Of a stretch of 35,442 bases of DNA, positions 16,875-25,338 are shown one piece after another. A program made the translations under genes and the position numbers. This DNA is from Rickettsia typhi (GTDB lineage: Bacteria; Pseudomonadota; Alphaproteobacteria; Rickettsiales; UBA1997). A model generated the notes under the pieces. It was not told where the DNA came from and did no database searches. It worked only from the letters and a program-made list of their open reading frames with translations. Location: the NCBI GenBank assembly GCA_945872855.1, contig CAMCAW010000011.1, forward strand, positions 1-35,442. Direction: 5' to 3'. Position 1 is the first letter of the stretch. Each line of letters starts with the position of its first letter.

Positions 16875-18833
16875 TTAAATTAAGCTATGCAACGAGCTGA
16901 TGAAAATAAAAATTATCACAACGCAGCCAACCAAAATCCATGTGCAATAATCATAGATGAAGCCAGTTTGCAGCTTACTAACTTTTTGCGCCATTTCTCG
17001 ACAGAAAGCTGCGGCACCATTTGGGCCAGCGCCGTCAATAATTTTTACATCGATAACGCGCCAGAGAAAATATCCGAGTTTTTTGACTGGCGCAACTAAA
17101 GCTACTTCGTAAATTTCATCAAAATACCATTTGTTAAACGATAACGCGTATAGCTTTTTGAAGGTGCGCGCCAGTTTTTGTGGAATATCTGTTTTTACTA
17201 AATAAAATAAATAAGCCAGAGCAATCGCTACAACACCAAGGATCAGCGGCGCATTTTTAACTAATGTTGGCGCATGATGAACTTCTTCTAGCAAATCTTT
17301 GTTATGTTCGGCGACAAAAATTGCATCAGCAAAAAAGTTATTTTCAGCAGAAACCATGTGCAAAATTTCAGAGCCAAAGAAACCCGCAGCGATTGATCCT
17401 ACAGCTAAAATTGCAAGCGGAAGAAGCATTGAAAGCGGCGATTCGTGAGCGTGATCAAAAGTGTGTTTATCGGCGCGAGTTTTTCCGTGAAAAGTTAGGA
17501 ATAATAAGCGCCAAGAATAAAAGGCGGTGAGGAAGGCGGCTGTAAGGCCAAGGCCAAAGGCCAATTTTCCGAATGGCGTGTGCGACATAAAGGCAGCTTC
17601 AAGAATTACATCTTTAGAATAAAAACCTGCAAATGGCGGGAAGCCAGCAAGTGCAAGGTTTCCGATCCACATCATTGTATAAGTGAAGGGAACTTTGCGC
17701 CAAATTCCGCCCATTTTTTGGATATTTTGTTCGTGATGCATTGCATGAATAACCGATCCTGCACCCAAGAATAGCAAGGCCTTGAAGAATGCGTGCGTTG
17801 CTAAATGAAAAATTCCTGCGCTATAAGCTGAAACACCGCAAGCAAAAAACATATAGCCAAGCTGACTGCAAGTTGAATAAGCGATGATTTTTTTGATATC
17901 ATTTTGCGTGATGGCAATAGTGGCTGCGAATATTGCTGTTGTAGCGCCCACAAGTGTAACCATCATCAAAGCGATTGGCGAAAATTCAAAAATTGGCGAG
18001 CAGCGCGCCACCAAAAACACGCCCGCAGTAACCATTGTTGCGGCGTGGATTAAGGCGGAAACTGGTGTCGGGCCCTCCATTGCATCGGCCAACCAAGTGT
18101 GCAAGCCAATTTGCGCCGACTTTCCCATGGCGCCAATGAAAAGCAAAATACAAATAGCATCAATGCTTTTAAATGCATGACCAAAGAGCATGAATTCATC
18201 GTTAACATGGTTAGCTACCGCAGCAAAAACCGCCGCATATTCAACGGTGCCAAAAGTGAGATAAATTAGAGCGATAGCAATAATCAAGCCAAAATCGCCC
18301 ACCCTATTTACAACGAAAGCTTTAATTGCCGCAGCGTTGGCTGATTGTTTATGAAACCAAAACCCAATCAATAAATAAGAGGCCAAACCAACGCCTTCCC
18401 AACCAACAAAAAGCTGCAAGAAATTATCGCCCGTAACCAAAACCAACATAAAAAAAGTGAAGAGCGACAGATAAGACATGAAGCGTGCCAGCGATTTATC
18501 TTCATGCATATATCCCGTAGAGTAAAGGTGGACAAGGCTCGAAACCAGAGTAACAACAACCAACATTACTGCGGTGAGTTGATCAACTTTAAGCGACCAA
18601 TTGGCAGAAAATCCGCCAGATGAAATCCAGCTAATTAGCGTGGTTGTAGGTAAAGCACCATGTTGCCAAACTTGCACAAAAACTATAAACGCCAAAATTG
18701 CGCTGATTGCCAAAAAAGAAACTGTGATTATTTGCGCAAAAAAATCGGCGCGTTTCTTTTCTAAAACACGAGATAGAAAACCTGCAATTAAAAAAGCAAA
18801 TAAAGGTAGAAAAACAATTAGTTTGGTAAGCAT
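16875..18833 (-). CDS. nuoL: NADH-quinone oxidoreductase subunit L
   Basis: A 652-aa polytopic inner-membrane antiporter-like subunit of respiratory Complex I, homologous to ND5. It shows GWEGVGLASYLLIGFWF with the conserved glutamate, and GAMGKSAQIGLHTWLADAMEGPTPVSALIHAATMV, the signature containing the proton-channel lysine and histidines. A lateral C-terminal helix and final TM segment (CTWILVGCVVIIFIFISS) complete the NuoL architecture. It matches NuoL rather than NuoM, Mrp or HyfB in length and in this C-terminal extension. nuoK and nuoM, its usual neighbours, are not here, so the nuo cluster is broken up in this genome or nuoL stands alone. A PopZ-like gene lies 89 bp upstream on the same strand. 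Confidence 0.95.
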   Translation of the reverse strand: MLTKLIVFLPLFAFLIAGFLSRVLEKKRADFFAQIITVSFLAISAILAFIVFVQVWQHGALPTTTLISWISSGGFSANWSLKVDQLTAVMLVVVTLVSSLVHLYSTGYMHEDKSLARFMSYLSLFTFFMLVLVTGDNFLQLFVGWEGVGLASYLLIGFWFHKQSANAAAIKAFVVNRVGDFGLIIAIALIYLTFGTVEYAAVFAAVANHVNDEFMLFGHAFKSIDAICILLFIGAMGKSAQIGLHTWLADAMEGPTPVSALIHAATMVTAGVFLVARCSPIFEFSPIALMMVTLVGATTAIFAATIAITQNDIKKIIAYSTCSQLGYMFFACGVSAYSAGIFHLATHAFFKALLFLGAGSVIHAMHHEQNIQKMGGIWRKVPFTYTMMWIGNLALAGFPPFAGFYSKDVILEAAFMSHTPFGKLAFGLGLTAAFLTAFYSWRLLFLTFHGKTRADKHTFDHAHESPLSMLLPLAILAVGSIAAGFFGSEILHMVSAENNFFADAIFVAEHNKDLLEEVHHAPTLVKNAPLILGVVAIALAYLFYLVKTDIPQKLARTFKKLYALSFNKWYFDEIYEVALVAPVKKLGYFLWRVIDVKIIDGAGPNGAAAFCREMAQKVSKLQTGFIYDYCTWILVGCVVIIFIFISSLHSLI

Positions 18834-18922
18834 TTTTGAAACTGATTTTTAAGTAATAATTTTTTAGAAAAATAATTTAATCATCTGCATTGAGGCAAAT
18901 TATTTTACCTCAAATAACAAAA

Positions 18923-20071
18923 TTACTCTTTTGGAATAATTTTCTTAATTTCCTCGCGAACAATCCTCTCAACTAAATCTGGCAAATTTTCATTTAGCCA
19001 TTTTTCTAATCGAGGCTCCATAAGCTGTGCAGCTATATCGGAGAAGGCTTCGCTTTTAGAGAAAGATGTTACTCCCGACACAACATTTTTTGCATCAACC
19101 AATTTTCTGATTGAATCGGTTATGTTAGAGGCCGCTTTCTGGCTTAATAAAGATTCTTCGGCGCCAGTGTTAGTTAAAAACTCATCAACATTGATGAATG
19201 TTTTTTTAGTTGAGCCTGATGTTGTTTGCGACATTGAATTTATTGATTCTATCGGGGCAGATTGTGTTGATATATAAGTTGGTGCAGCTGGAGCAATAAC
19301 TGGCGGCGCAACCTTGTCTACTAAAGCTTTATCTGAAATTGACCTTGCTTTTGATAAAGCCTCTTGTCGCAAAAGCTCTTCTAACTCATCTTCATCTGAG
19401 TTTTTAACTGGTTCAGCTTTTTCTTCTTGAGCTTGCAGCTGGTCTGGGCCTAACCATTCTTCGCTTTCTTCAGGCAGCTCTAGGTTTTCTTCGGGGCCTT
19501 GCTCGGCAACAGGATCCGCCTCTGGAGTAGTCTCTTCTTCTATCTCTAGATTAGACTCTTCCATCTCCACAACAGCATCATCTATCTCTAAATTAGGCTC
19601 ATCTAACTCCACAGCATCTTCTTCAAATTCCTCAACAAATTCTTCTGGCTCTAACTCTGGAATTTCCATCTCTGACTCAATCTCTGGCTCAAGTGAAATT
19701 TCCCCTTGATCCACATCTTCCTCATCAAATGTAAAATCATGATCATCAGATTCAACAACCTCGCTTTCAAGTGGCTCTGCAGCAATGTCTGTTTCTATAT
19801 TTTTATCATCAGCAGACTCAAAGCTTTCAGTAATTTTGCGCTCCATTGTATTATCATCTTCTATTTGTTCGGGCTTAGCTGGTGGCGCTTCTTCAACTTT
19901 TTCTGATGCAGCATCTTTTTGTGCAGCAGAAGTTTTTTTAGCGGGAGAGGCATAGTCAAATTCATCACTAATATCAGAAAAATCCTTACCTTCGGGCTTT
20001 CTTGGCTCGTCAAGCTTTTGGATTTTTTTTCTGATACTTTCTAAAATTGAAAGAGTGTTTGTTTCTGCCAT
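18923..20071 (-). CDS. popZ: PopZ-like polar organizing protein (DUF2497) with expanded acidic linker
   Basis: A 382-aa protein with the three-part PopZ layout. The short N-terminal helix (about 1-25, NTLSILESIRKKIQKL) resembles the partner-binding region. A long disordered acidic middle (about 45-240) is packed with Glu/Asp. The C-terminal DUF2497 region (about 287-382) ends in MEPRLEKWLNENLPDLVERIVREEIKKI, which matches the oligomerisation helices of PopZ. In Caulobacter, PopZ (177 aa by memory) forms a polar condensate that anchors ParB and recruits cell-cycle proteins. Here the linker is much longer, so total length is about double. The function is inferred from architecture; the symbol is given on the strength of the C-terminal match. 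Confidence 0.8.
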   Translation of the reverse strand: MAETNTLSILESIRKKIQKLDEPRKPEGKDFSDISDEFDYASPAKKTSAAQKDAASEKVEEAPPAKPEQIEDDNTMERKITESFESADDKNIETDIAAEPLESEVVESDDHDFTFDEEDVDQGEISLEPEIESEMEIPELEPEEFVEEFEEDAVELDEPNLEIDDAVVEMEESNLEIEEETTPEADPVAEQGPEENLELPEESEEWLGPDQLQAQEEKAEPVKNSDEDELEELLRQEALSKARSISDKALVDKVAPPVIAPAAPTYISTQSAPIESINSMSQTTSGSTKKTFINVDEFLTNTGAEESLLSQKAASNITDSIRKLVDAKNVVSGVTSFSKSEAFSDIAAQLMEPRLEKWLNENLPDLVERIVREEIKKIIPKE

Positions 20072-20115
20072 AAAATGGAATTAATATTTTGTGAGGTGAG
20101 CTAAAAGCCCACGCC

Positions 20116-21087
20116 CTACTCTTTTAACAATTTAGCTTCTTTGAAATAGCGCAAAGACCCTGGATGAATTGGAACAGAATTACCCTCTTTGATCATTTCT
20201 TCTTTTTTCAACACAGCAAATACTGGGTGCAAAGTTTTGAAATTATCGAAGTTTTCAAACACCGATTTTGTCATGTTATAAACGACTTCGGCGCTTGTTT
20301 TTTCTGATGTGACAACCACGGCTTTAACGCCAAAAGTATCAACATTATTTGGATTTCCCGGATACATTCCGCCTGGAATTATTGCCTTTACGTAAAAAGA
20401 ATTATTCTTAACAAGTTTGTCGATGGTTTCTTTATCGATGCTTAAAATTCTGATTTTGCAAGTTTGTGCAGCCTCTTGAATTACACCGTTAGGGTTTCCG
20501 GCCATATAAACCATTGCGTCAATTTTACCTTCACACAAAGCTTTTGGTTGCTCTGACGGTTGCAAATTAGTGATTTCGGAGAAACTTTCTTTTGTCCAAC
20601 CTTTAGCACCCATCAACACTTCAATGGTGGCGTACATTCCTGAGCCTTGCAAACCGAAGTTGATTTTTTTGCCAGTCAAGCCATCAAGATCTTTGATGTC
20701 TGATTTTTCTGTGACGGCGATGGCGAAAGTTTCGGTGTAAAGCGAAAATACTGAACGCAATTCTCTGAATGGCTTTTGATCAGCGAAGAAACCGCTGCCA
20801 TTGTAAGCGTGATATTGCCAATCTGATTGCACAATACCAAAATCTAGCGCACCGCTTCTGATAGCATTAAGGTTAGAAACTGAACCACCCGTAGATTCAA
20901 CCGAACATCTAATGCCGTGCTCTTTTCTGCCGCGATTGAGCAACCTGCAAATGGCACCGCCCGCTGGATAATATACGCCCGTAATGGCTCCCGTGCCAAC
21001 TGAAACATATTTTGTTGCGGCGAATGAATCTGTGGCGAAAAGCGCAGTTAAGGCCGCTATAGTAATAAGAATCTTTTTCATTATCAT
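20116..21087 (-). CDS. TAXI family TRAP transporter solute-binding protein
   Basis: A 323-aa periplasmic binding protein with signal peptide MKKILITIAALTALFATDSFA. Family motifs are VSVGTGAITGVYYPAGGAICRLLN at the mature N-terminus, STGGSVSNLNAIRSGALDFGIVQSD, and GLQGSGMYAT. TAXI proteins deliver small organic acids, often glutamate or other dicarboxylates, to a fused DctQM membrane component. No TRAP membrane subunit is encoded in the window, so the partner must lie elsewhere or the gene is an orphan. Two start ATGs exist (21087 and 21081, MIMKK or MKK); the choice changes two residues only. Confidence 0.92.
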   Translation of the reverse strand: MIMKKILITIAALTALFATDSFAATKYVSVGTGAITGVYYPAGGAICRLLNRGRKEHGIRCSVESTGGSVSNLNAIRSGALDFGIVQSDWQYHAYNGSGFFADQKPFRELRSVFSLYTETFAIAVTEKSDIKDLDGLTGKKINFGLQGSGMYATIEVLMGAKGWTKESFSEITNLQPSEQPKALCEGKIDAMVYMAGNPNGVIQEAAQTCKIRILSIDKETIDKLVKNNSFYVKAIIPGGMYPGNPNNVDTFGVKAVVVTSEKTSAEVVYNMTKSVFENFDNFKTLHPVFAVLKKEEMIKEGNSVPIHPGSLRYFKEAKLLKE

Positions 21088-21184
21088 GTGGATAAAAATT
21101 ATAGACGAAATTTAGCTTATTGATATTTTCGGTTTTTATTTTTTTTACAAGTTATTTGTTTGTTTTTTGAACTTTTTTCAAAAC

Positions 21185-21212
21185 TTGACATATTAACGAT
21201 TCGTTTCATAGT
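21185..21212 (+). promoter_or_regulatory. Sigma70-like promoter for the symporter gene
   Basis: A perfect TTGACA (21185-21190) and CATAGT (21207-21212) are 16 bp apart, ending about 71 bp before the ATG at 21284. This is the best promoter-like match in the divergent gap between the TAXI gene and the symporter. Confidence 0.5.
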
Positions 21213-21283
21213 GTTGGCGCTTTTTTATGTACCACTAAAAGGCTTCTTTTTAAGTGACTCATCAATATACATTTGCTAACTCT

Positions 21284-22504
21284 ATGAAACTTTGGCAACA
21301 AGTTCTTATTGGTTTAATTCTCGGCGTTTTCGCTGGTTTAATTTTTGAAGAAAAAGCCGCGGAATTAAAAATATTAGGCACAATATTCATCTCGCTAATA
21401 AAAATGGTAATTGCGCCATTGATATTCTTTGCAATTCTATCTGGCATAACATCAATGCAAGGCGAAGGAAACCTTACTAGAGTTGGCTTGAAGGGATTTT
21501 TTGGTTATATTATCACTTCAATTTTTGCCGTAGTTATCGGCCTAACTTCTGGCACAATTTTTAAACCAGGCACAGGAATCGATCTTAACGGCGCACTCGG
21601 AGAAGTTTCTGCAGCGCTTCCTGCAGCAAATACATCGCCGTCATTTTCAGATTTTATACTCGGGCTAATTCCTGTAAACCCAATAAACGCAATGGCCTCC
21701 GACCATTTCTTGCAAATCATCATATTTTCTATTTTTGCTGGCATCACTATTAATATGGTTGGCGAAAAAGCAAAAGTGTTGCGCGACTTCATCGGCGCCG
21801 CTTCGCAAGTTACCTTCAAAATGATTGATATGATTATCAAATTAGCGCCTCTTGGCGTATTTGGTTTTATTGCTTGGGTTATAGGAACGCAAGGTCTGAA
21901 TATTCTTGAAGCCTTAGCAACTCTAGTATTGGCCCTTCTCGCTGCCTGCGCCGTGCAATATGTTGTTTTCGGATTTCTTATTTTGCTTTTTGCGCGCATG
22001 TCGCCTTTTCCATTTTATCGCAAAATTTTATTCACTCAATCAATTGCCTTTGCAACCAGCAGCAGCAAGGCCACTCTCTCTACAGCGATGACACAATTGC
22101 AAGAAAGAATGGGCGTCTCCAAAACTAATTCTAACTTTTTAATGCCACTCGGGGTTTGCGTTAACATGGACGGAACCGCGATTTATCTAGGCATTTGCGC
22201 CTTATTTTTCTCGCAAGCCTATGGAATAGATTTAACAATCGGCAACTATTTAATGCTGGTTCTCACTTGCACTTTGGGCTCAATTGGCGCAGCTGGCATT
22301 CCTAGTGGATCGATTATTTTCATGGGAATGGTTTTAAATTCGGTAGGGTTGCCAATTGAAGGTATCGGAATTATTCTTGGAGTTGACCGCATTTTAGACA
22401 TGGTTCGCACCACCATCAATATCACGGGCGACACAGCAATAACGCTGATTGTCGACAAAACTGAAGGAATGCTTGATGAAAAAATTTACCACTCGAAATC
22501 TTAA
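21284..22504 (+). CDS. gltP: Dicarboxylate/amino acid:cation symporter (DAACS)
   Basis: A 406-aa inner-membrane secondary transporter of the GltP/DctA (SDF) family, which takes up glutamate, aspartate or C4-dicarboxylates with H+ or Na+. It has eight or so TM segments; the HP1 serine-rich loop FATSSSKATLSTAM, the NMDGTAIYLG motif of TM7, and the GVDRILDMVRTTINITGDTA motif of TM8 that contacts the substrate. The ORF track starts at a GTG (21254), but the ATG at 21284 gives MKLWQQVLIGLILG, the usual family N-terminus, so it is preferred. The 3' end overlaps lolA by 29 bp. Whether the substrate is glutamate or dicarboxylate is not decided; the symbol is generic. Confidence 0.9.
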   Translation: MKLWQQVLIGLILGVFAGLIFEEKAAELKILGTIFISLIKMVIAPLIFFAILSGITSMQGEGNLTRVGLKGFFGYIITSIFAVVIGLTSGTIFKPGTGIDLNGALGEVSAALPAANTSPSFSDFILGLIPVNPINAMASDHFLQIIIFSIFAGITINMVGEKAKVLRDFIGAASQVTFKMIDMIIKLAPLGVFGFIAWVIGTQGLNILEALATLVLALLAACAVQYVVFGFLILLFARMSPFPFYRKILFTQSIAFATSSSKATLSTAMTQLQERMGVSKTNSNFLMPLGVCVNMDGTAIYLGICALFFSQAYGIDLTIGNYLMLVLTCTLGSIGAAGIPSGSIIFMGMVLNSVGLPIEGIGIILGVDRILDMVRTTINITGDTAITLIVDKTEGMLDEKIYHSKS

Positions 22505-23144
22505 ATTTGTTGCAAGAAAAACTGGCTACGCCCTTAGATTTGGGGCTTGCGTGGTGTTTTTTTGTTTTTTGCTACAAGAAAATTCATCAGCAAAAACTAA
22601 TTTTTTAACAACATATAAAACCGACCTCGATGCCGTAGAATCATATCTCAACAGCATCGCAAACTTCAGCGCAAAATTCATACAGAAATCTTCTAACGGC
22701 ATTGTTGAGGGAAAATTTTATTTGTCGCGCCCCGGAAGAATGCGGGTGGAGTATTTGAACGAACCAAAAATTTTAATCGTAGTCAATGGCTCGGTTTTAT
22801 CTTATCAAGATATTGAGCTTGACGAAGTTTCTAACCTCAGCACTAACACTACTCCCGCATCATTTTTAACGCGCCAAAATATTTCTTTTGCCGCTAAAGA
22901 CGTTGAAATTACTAACGTTGTAAAAAGCAGCGATTCAATCACAATTTCGCTCATCAAAAAAAATCGCACTGAAGCAGGAGAATTTGCATTAACCTTCAAA
23001 ACCCGCCCTGCTCTAGGGTTTGTGAAGATGCAAGTTATAAATGATTTAGGCGAAGTTACTTCAATAACTTTGCGCGACCCCACTTTTCCACAAAATTTAA
23101 GTGATGATTTATTTATAATTCGTAATAAAAATTTACCTTTTTAG
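22476..23144 (+). CDS. lolA: Outer-membrane lipoprotein carrier protein LolA
   Basis: A 222-aa periplasmic chaperone that carries lipoproteins from the LolCDE complex to the outer membrane. An N-terminal hydrophobic signal segment is followed by the LolA fold: YLNSIANFSAKFIQKSSNGIVEGKFYLSRPGRMRVEYLNEPK is the family N-terminal half, and the C-terminal LTFKTRPALGFVKMQV is also typical. The ORF track uses TTG at 22449; the ATG at 22476 has AAGGAA about 8 bp upstream, so it is the likely start and gives translational coupling with the symporter gene. It precedes tolR, which suggests an outer-membrane maintenance gene run. Confidence 0.88.
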   Translation: MKKFTTRNLKFVARKTGYALRFGACVVFFCFLLQENSSAKTNFLTTYKTDLDAVESYLNSIANFSAKFIQKSSNGIVEGKFYLSRPGRMRVEYLNEPKILIVVNGSVLSYQDIELDEVSNLSTNTTPASFLTRQNISFAAKDVEITNVVKSSDSITISLIKKNRTEAGEFALTFKTRPALGFVKMQVINDLGEVTSITLRDPTFPQNLSDDLFIIRNKNLPF

Positions 23145-23198
23145 AATTTTAACGAGGCGATATTCCTAATTAAACAAAAAACGGAATCATTAATTTGA

Positions 23199-23621
23199 AT
23201 GGCATTAATTTCTCTCAACTCTGCAAATAGCAAGAAGAAACGCATCATCAGCGATATAAACATCACGCCTTTTGTCGATGTACTTTTAGTACTGTTGATA
23301 ATTTTTATGCTGGCCGCACCCCTGATGACCAGCGGCGTTAAGGTTGATCTGCCTAAAGGCGCATCTAGCCCGATTGATGAAAAAATGCAGCCGATAATTG
23401 TCTCAATTAAAACCGATGGCTCGATTTTTTTGCAAGACGAACCCTTGAAACTCGGACTTCTAGGACCTCGCTTACTTGCGACCACAATCAACAATCTCAA
23501 CACAAAAATTTATGTGCGTGCCGATCAAAACATCGATTATGGCCGCGTGATGGAAGTTGTAAAATCGGTTAACCTCACCGGATTCAATCAAGTAATTTTA
23601 GTTACTGAACTCGCAAAATGA
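23199..23621 (+). CDS. tolR: TolR/ExbD biopolymer transport protein
   Basis: A 140-aa inner-membrane protein of the proton-driven Tol complex. The single TM helix contains the proton-path aspartate in NITPFVDVLLVLLIIFMLAAPL, the family signature. The periplasmic domain includes VDLPKGASS and IYVRADQNIDYGRVMEVV, both typical of TolR/ExbD. It ends in ATGA, overlapping the start of tolA. TolQ, its stator partner, is not encoded immediately upstream, where lolA is found instead. Context with tolA makes TolR the better call than ExbD. Confidence 0.92.
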   Translation: MALISLNSANSKKKRIISDINITPFVDVLLVLLIIFMLAAPLMTSGVKVDLPKGASSPIDEKMQPIIVSIKTDGSIFLQDEPLKLGLLGPRLLATTINNLNTKIYVRADQNIDYGRVMEVVKSVNLTGFNQVILVTELAK

Positions 23622-24361
23622 TCAAGAATATTTTATATTCGCTGCTGCTGCATTCAACATTAGCATTTTTAATCTACTTTAATTTTCACCAAATCATCAA
23701 TGAAAAAATTGATCTGAAAGATGGCGTAACCGTTGGCATTGTAAGCTTACAAGATATAACAAAACCAACAAAAGTTACAGAAAAATCTGAGGTGGTGGAG
23801 GAGGAGAAAAAAATAATCGTTAAAAAAACCGCTAAACCAAAAGTAAAGCCTGTCAAAGCAATCGCGCGCCCATTACTCGAAAATAAAGCACAATTTAAAA
23901 AAGCTGAAGAAGAAAAAACTGAAGAAGTTGCAAAAAAAGTTGAAGAAGAAAAACCTGTTGAAACCAAGGAGGAAGAGGAGGAAAAGCCTACTGAAGAAAT
24001 TCAAACCGCAACCATAGATAGCACTAATAACGCTGAAGATTTAGAAAATTTGCAACTTTCGGCGCGCGAAAAATTTAATATTCAATCGCAATTGCGAGCC
24101 TGTTATAAGCGGGCTCTCGCCAATGTTCCGAAGAGTAATTTTGTCGCTTTGGTTAAAGTTACAATTTTGCAAGATGGCACAATAGATTTCGATACAGACG
24201 ATATGATTGATAGCCAACGCTACAATTCAAAAGATGCAAATTATAAAAATCGTATGGATAGTGTGGTGCAAACTTTAGAGCTATGCAGCCCCTTACGCAA
24301 TATGCCTTCAGAGAAATATGAGATTTGGCGCGAATTTACAATTGAGTTTGGTGGCGAATAA
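23618..24361 (+). CDS. tolA: TolA-like cell envelope protein
   Basis: A 247-aa protein with an N-terminal TM anchor (ILYSLLLHSTLAFLIYFNF), a central charged Lys/Glu-rich region (about 55-135) and a small C-terminal domain (about 145-247). The last part, REKFNIQSQLRACYKRAL ... VALVKVTILQDGTI, with paired cysteines (RACY, ELCS), resembles the TolA/TonB C-terminal fold. TolA links the inner-membrane TolQR motor to TolB/Pal at the outer membrane. The start overlaps the tolR stop (ATGA), so translation is coupled. The central domain is far shorter than in E. coli TolA, which is common in alphaproteobacteria. Confidence 0.85.
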   Translation: MIKNILYSLLLHSTLAFLIYFNFHQIINEKIDLKDGVTVGIVSLQDITKPTKVTEKSEVVEEEKKIIVKKTAKPKVKPVKAIARPLLENKAQFKKAEEEKTEEVAKKVEEEKPVETKEEEEEKPTEEIQTATIDSTNNAEDLENLQLSAREKFNIQSQLRACYKRALANVPKSNFVALVKVTILQDGTIDFDTDDMIDSQRYNSKDANYKNRMDSVVQTLELCSPLRNMPSEKYEIWREFTIEFGGE

Positions 24362-24380
24362 TTATTTATAAAAATAAAAT

Positions 24381-25271
24381 ATGGTCAAAAAAGGATTTTC
24401 GTTAATTGAGTTATCTGTAGTGCTTTTAATCATCGGAATTATTATTGCGGGGATCACACAATCAAGCCGATTGGTGGCGCAATTCAAAATTTCAAGCGCG
24501 CAATCGCAAACAAAAAATTCTCCCATTAATTCCATTCCAGATCTTGCAGCGTGGTACGAAACCACAAGGGAAGAAAGTTTTGCCGATTCTCAAACTAGCG
24601 ATTTATCGGCAATAACCACTTGGTACGACACCAACCCTTCTTCTAACGACAAACATAACGTAATTTCAAACTCACCTCCCACAACCTCGCCAACTTATAT
24701 CGCAAGCTGCATAAATCAATTGCCTTGCCTTAGATTTAACGGAATCTCAAATTATCTATCTTTTGGCGATGTTGGTGGAAATTTTTTGACCAACACAAGC
24801 TATACTATTTTTATTGTTGAACAAAGAAGATCGAGCTCACAAGGCTATTTTTTCGGCGCCAGCTACGGCATATATGCCGAAAATGATCGCATTATGTTGG
24901 GATATTTAAATAACGACACATTATTTTATTCTCATGATCTAAACGGTTATACTAAAAGCATCGCCCCTTATTCCACACCATCACCAAAAATTCACAGTTT
25001 CAGATTTAATGCAGAAGCAGCAGCCAATTCCCGCACTTATTTCGCAAATGGCACTCAAGCCACACTAGATAATTACGATGCCAATCCTGCAATTGCACCA
25101 ATTACCAGAAATAGATTCGCCTCTATAGGATTCAGCTCTATCTCTGGCTTGAATGGATATTTTAACGGCGATATTGCTGAAATTATAATTTTTACTCGCG
25201 CCTTAAATAACGACGAAAAAAAAGCTGTTGAGGGATATTTAGGAAAAAAATGGGCAATTGTAATATCTTAA
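24381..25271 (+). CDS. Pseudopilin-like protein with C-terminal LamG/ConA-like domain
   Basis: A 296-aa protein beginning MVKKG/FSLIELSVVLLIIGIIIAGIT, a type III (prepilin) signal with cleavage between Gly5 and Phe6, Glu at mature +5 and a hydrophobic helix. The rest is not a typical pilin head: residues about 55-296 look like a concanavalin A-like (LamG/Laminin_G_3) jelly-roll domain, ending with FNGDIAEIIIFTRALNNDEKKAVEGYLGKKW, a characteristic motif of that family. A Cys pair (ASCINQLPC) lies before the domain core. It follows tolA by 19 bp. No prepilin peptidase, pilus ATPase or secretin is in the window. A carbohydrate-binding surface or fibre-tip role is inference. Confidence 0.8.
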   Translation: MVKKGFSLIELSVVLLIIGIIIAGITQSSRLVAQFKISSAQSQTKNSPINSIPDLAAWYETTREESFADSQTSDLSAITTWYDTNPSSNDKHNVISNSPPTTSPTYIASCINQLPCLRFNGISNYLSFGDVGGNFLTNTSYTIFIVEQRRSSSQGYFFGASYGIYAENDRIMLGYLNNDTLFYSHDLNGYTKSIAPYSTPSPKIHSFRFNAEAAANSRTYFANGTQATLDNYDANPAIAPITRNRFASIGFSSISGLNGYFNGDIAEIIIFTRALNNDEKKAVEGYLGKKWAIVIS

Positions 25272-25277
25272 ATTTTA

Positions 25278-25306
25278 TTGACAGATTCCTACGCTACGTT
25301 AAAAAT
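25278..25306 (+). promoter_or_regulatory. Possible promoter for the 56-codon ORF
   Basis: A perfect TTGACA at 25278-25283 is followed 17 bp later by AAAAAT (25301-25306), or 16 bp later by TAAAAA. It lies just ahead of the small ORF at 25339. The -10 match is only 4 of 6. Confidence 0.35.
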
Positions 25307-25338
25307 GATTTTATTATTCATCTAACTTAAAATAAATT

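Noticed and set aside
17264-18180. Plus-strand ORFs opposite nuoL
   Set aside because: Antisense shadows of NuoL, whose motifs are complete in the minus frame.
21230-21256. Hairpin-like ACTAAAAG...CTTTTTAAGT before the symporter gene
   Set aside because: It has a bulge and no T-tract placed as a terminator and lies in a 5' leader; too weak to call.
21505-21999. 164-aa minus-strand ORF opposite the symporter
   Set aside because: Its Ile/Pro/Arg-rich composition mirrors membrane-protein codons on the other strand; no upstream signals.
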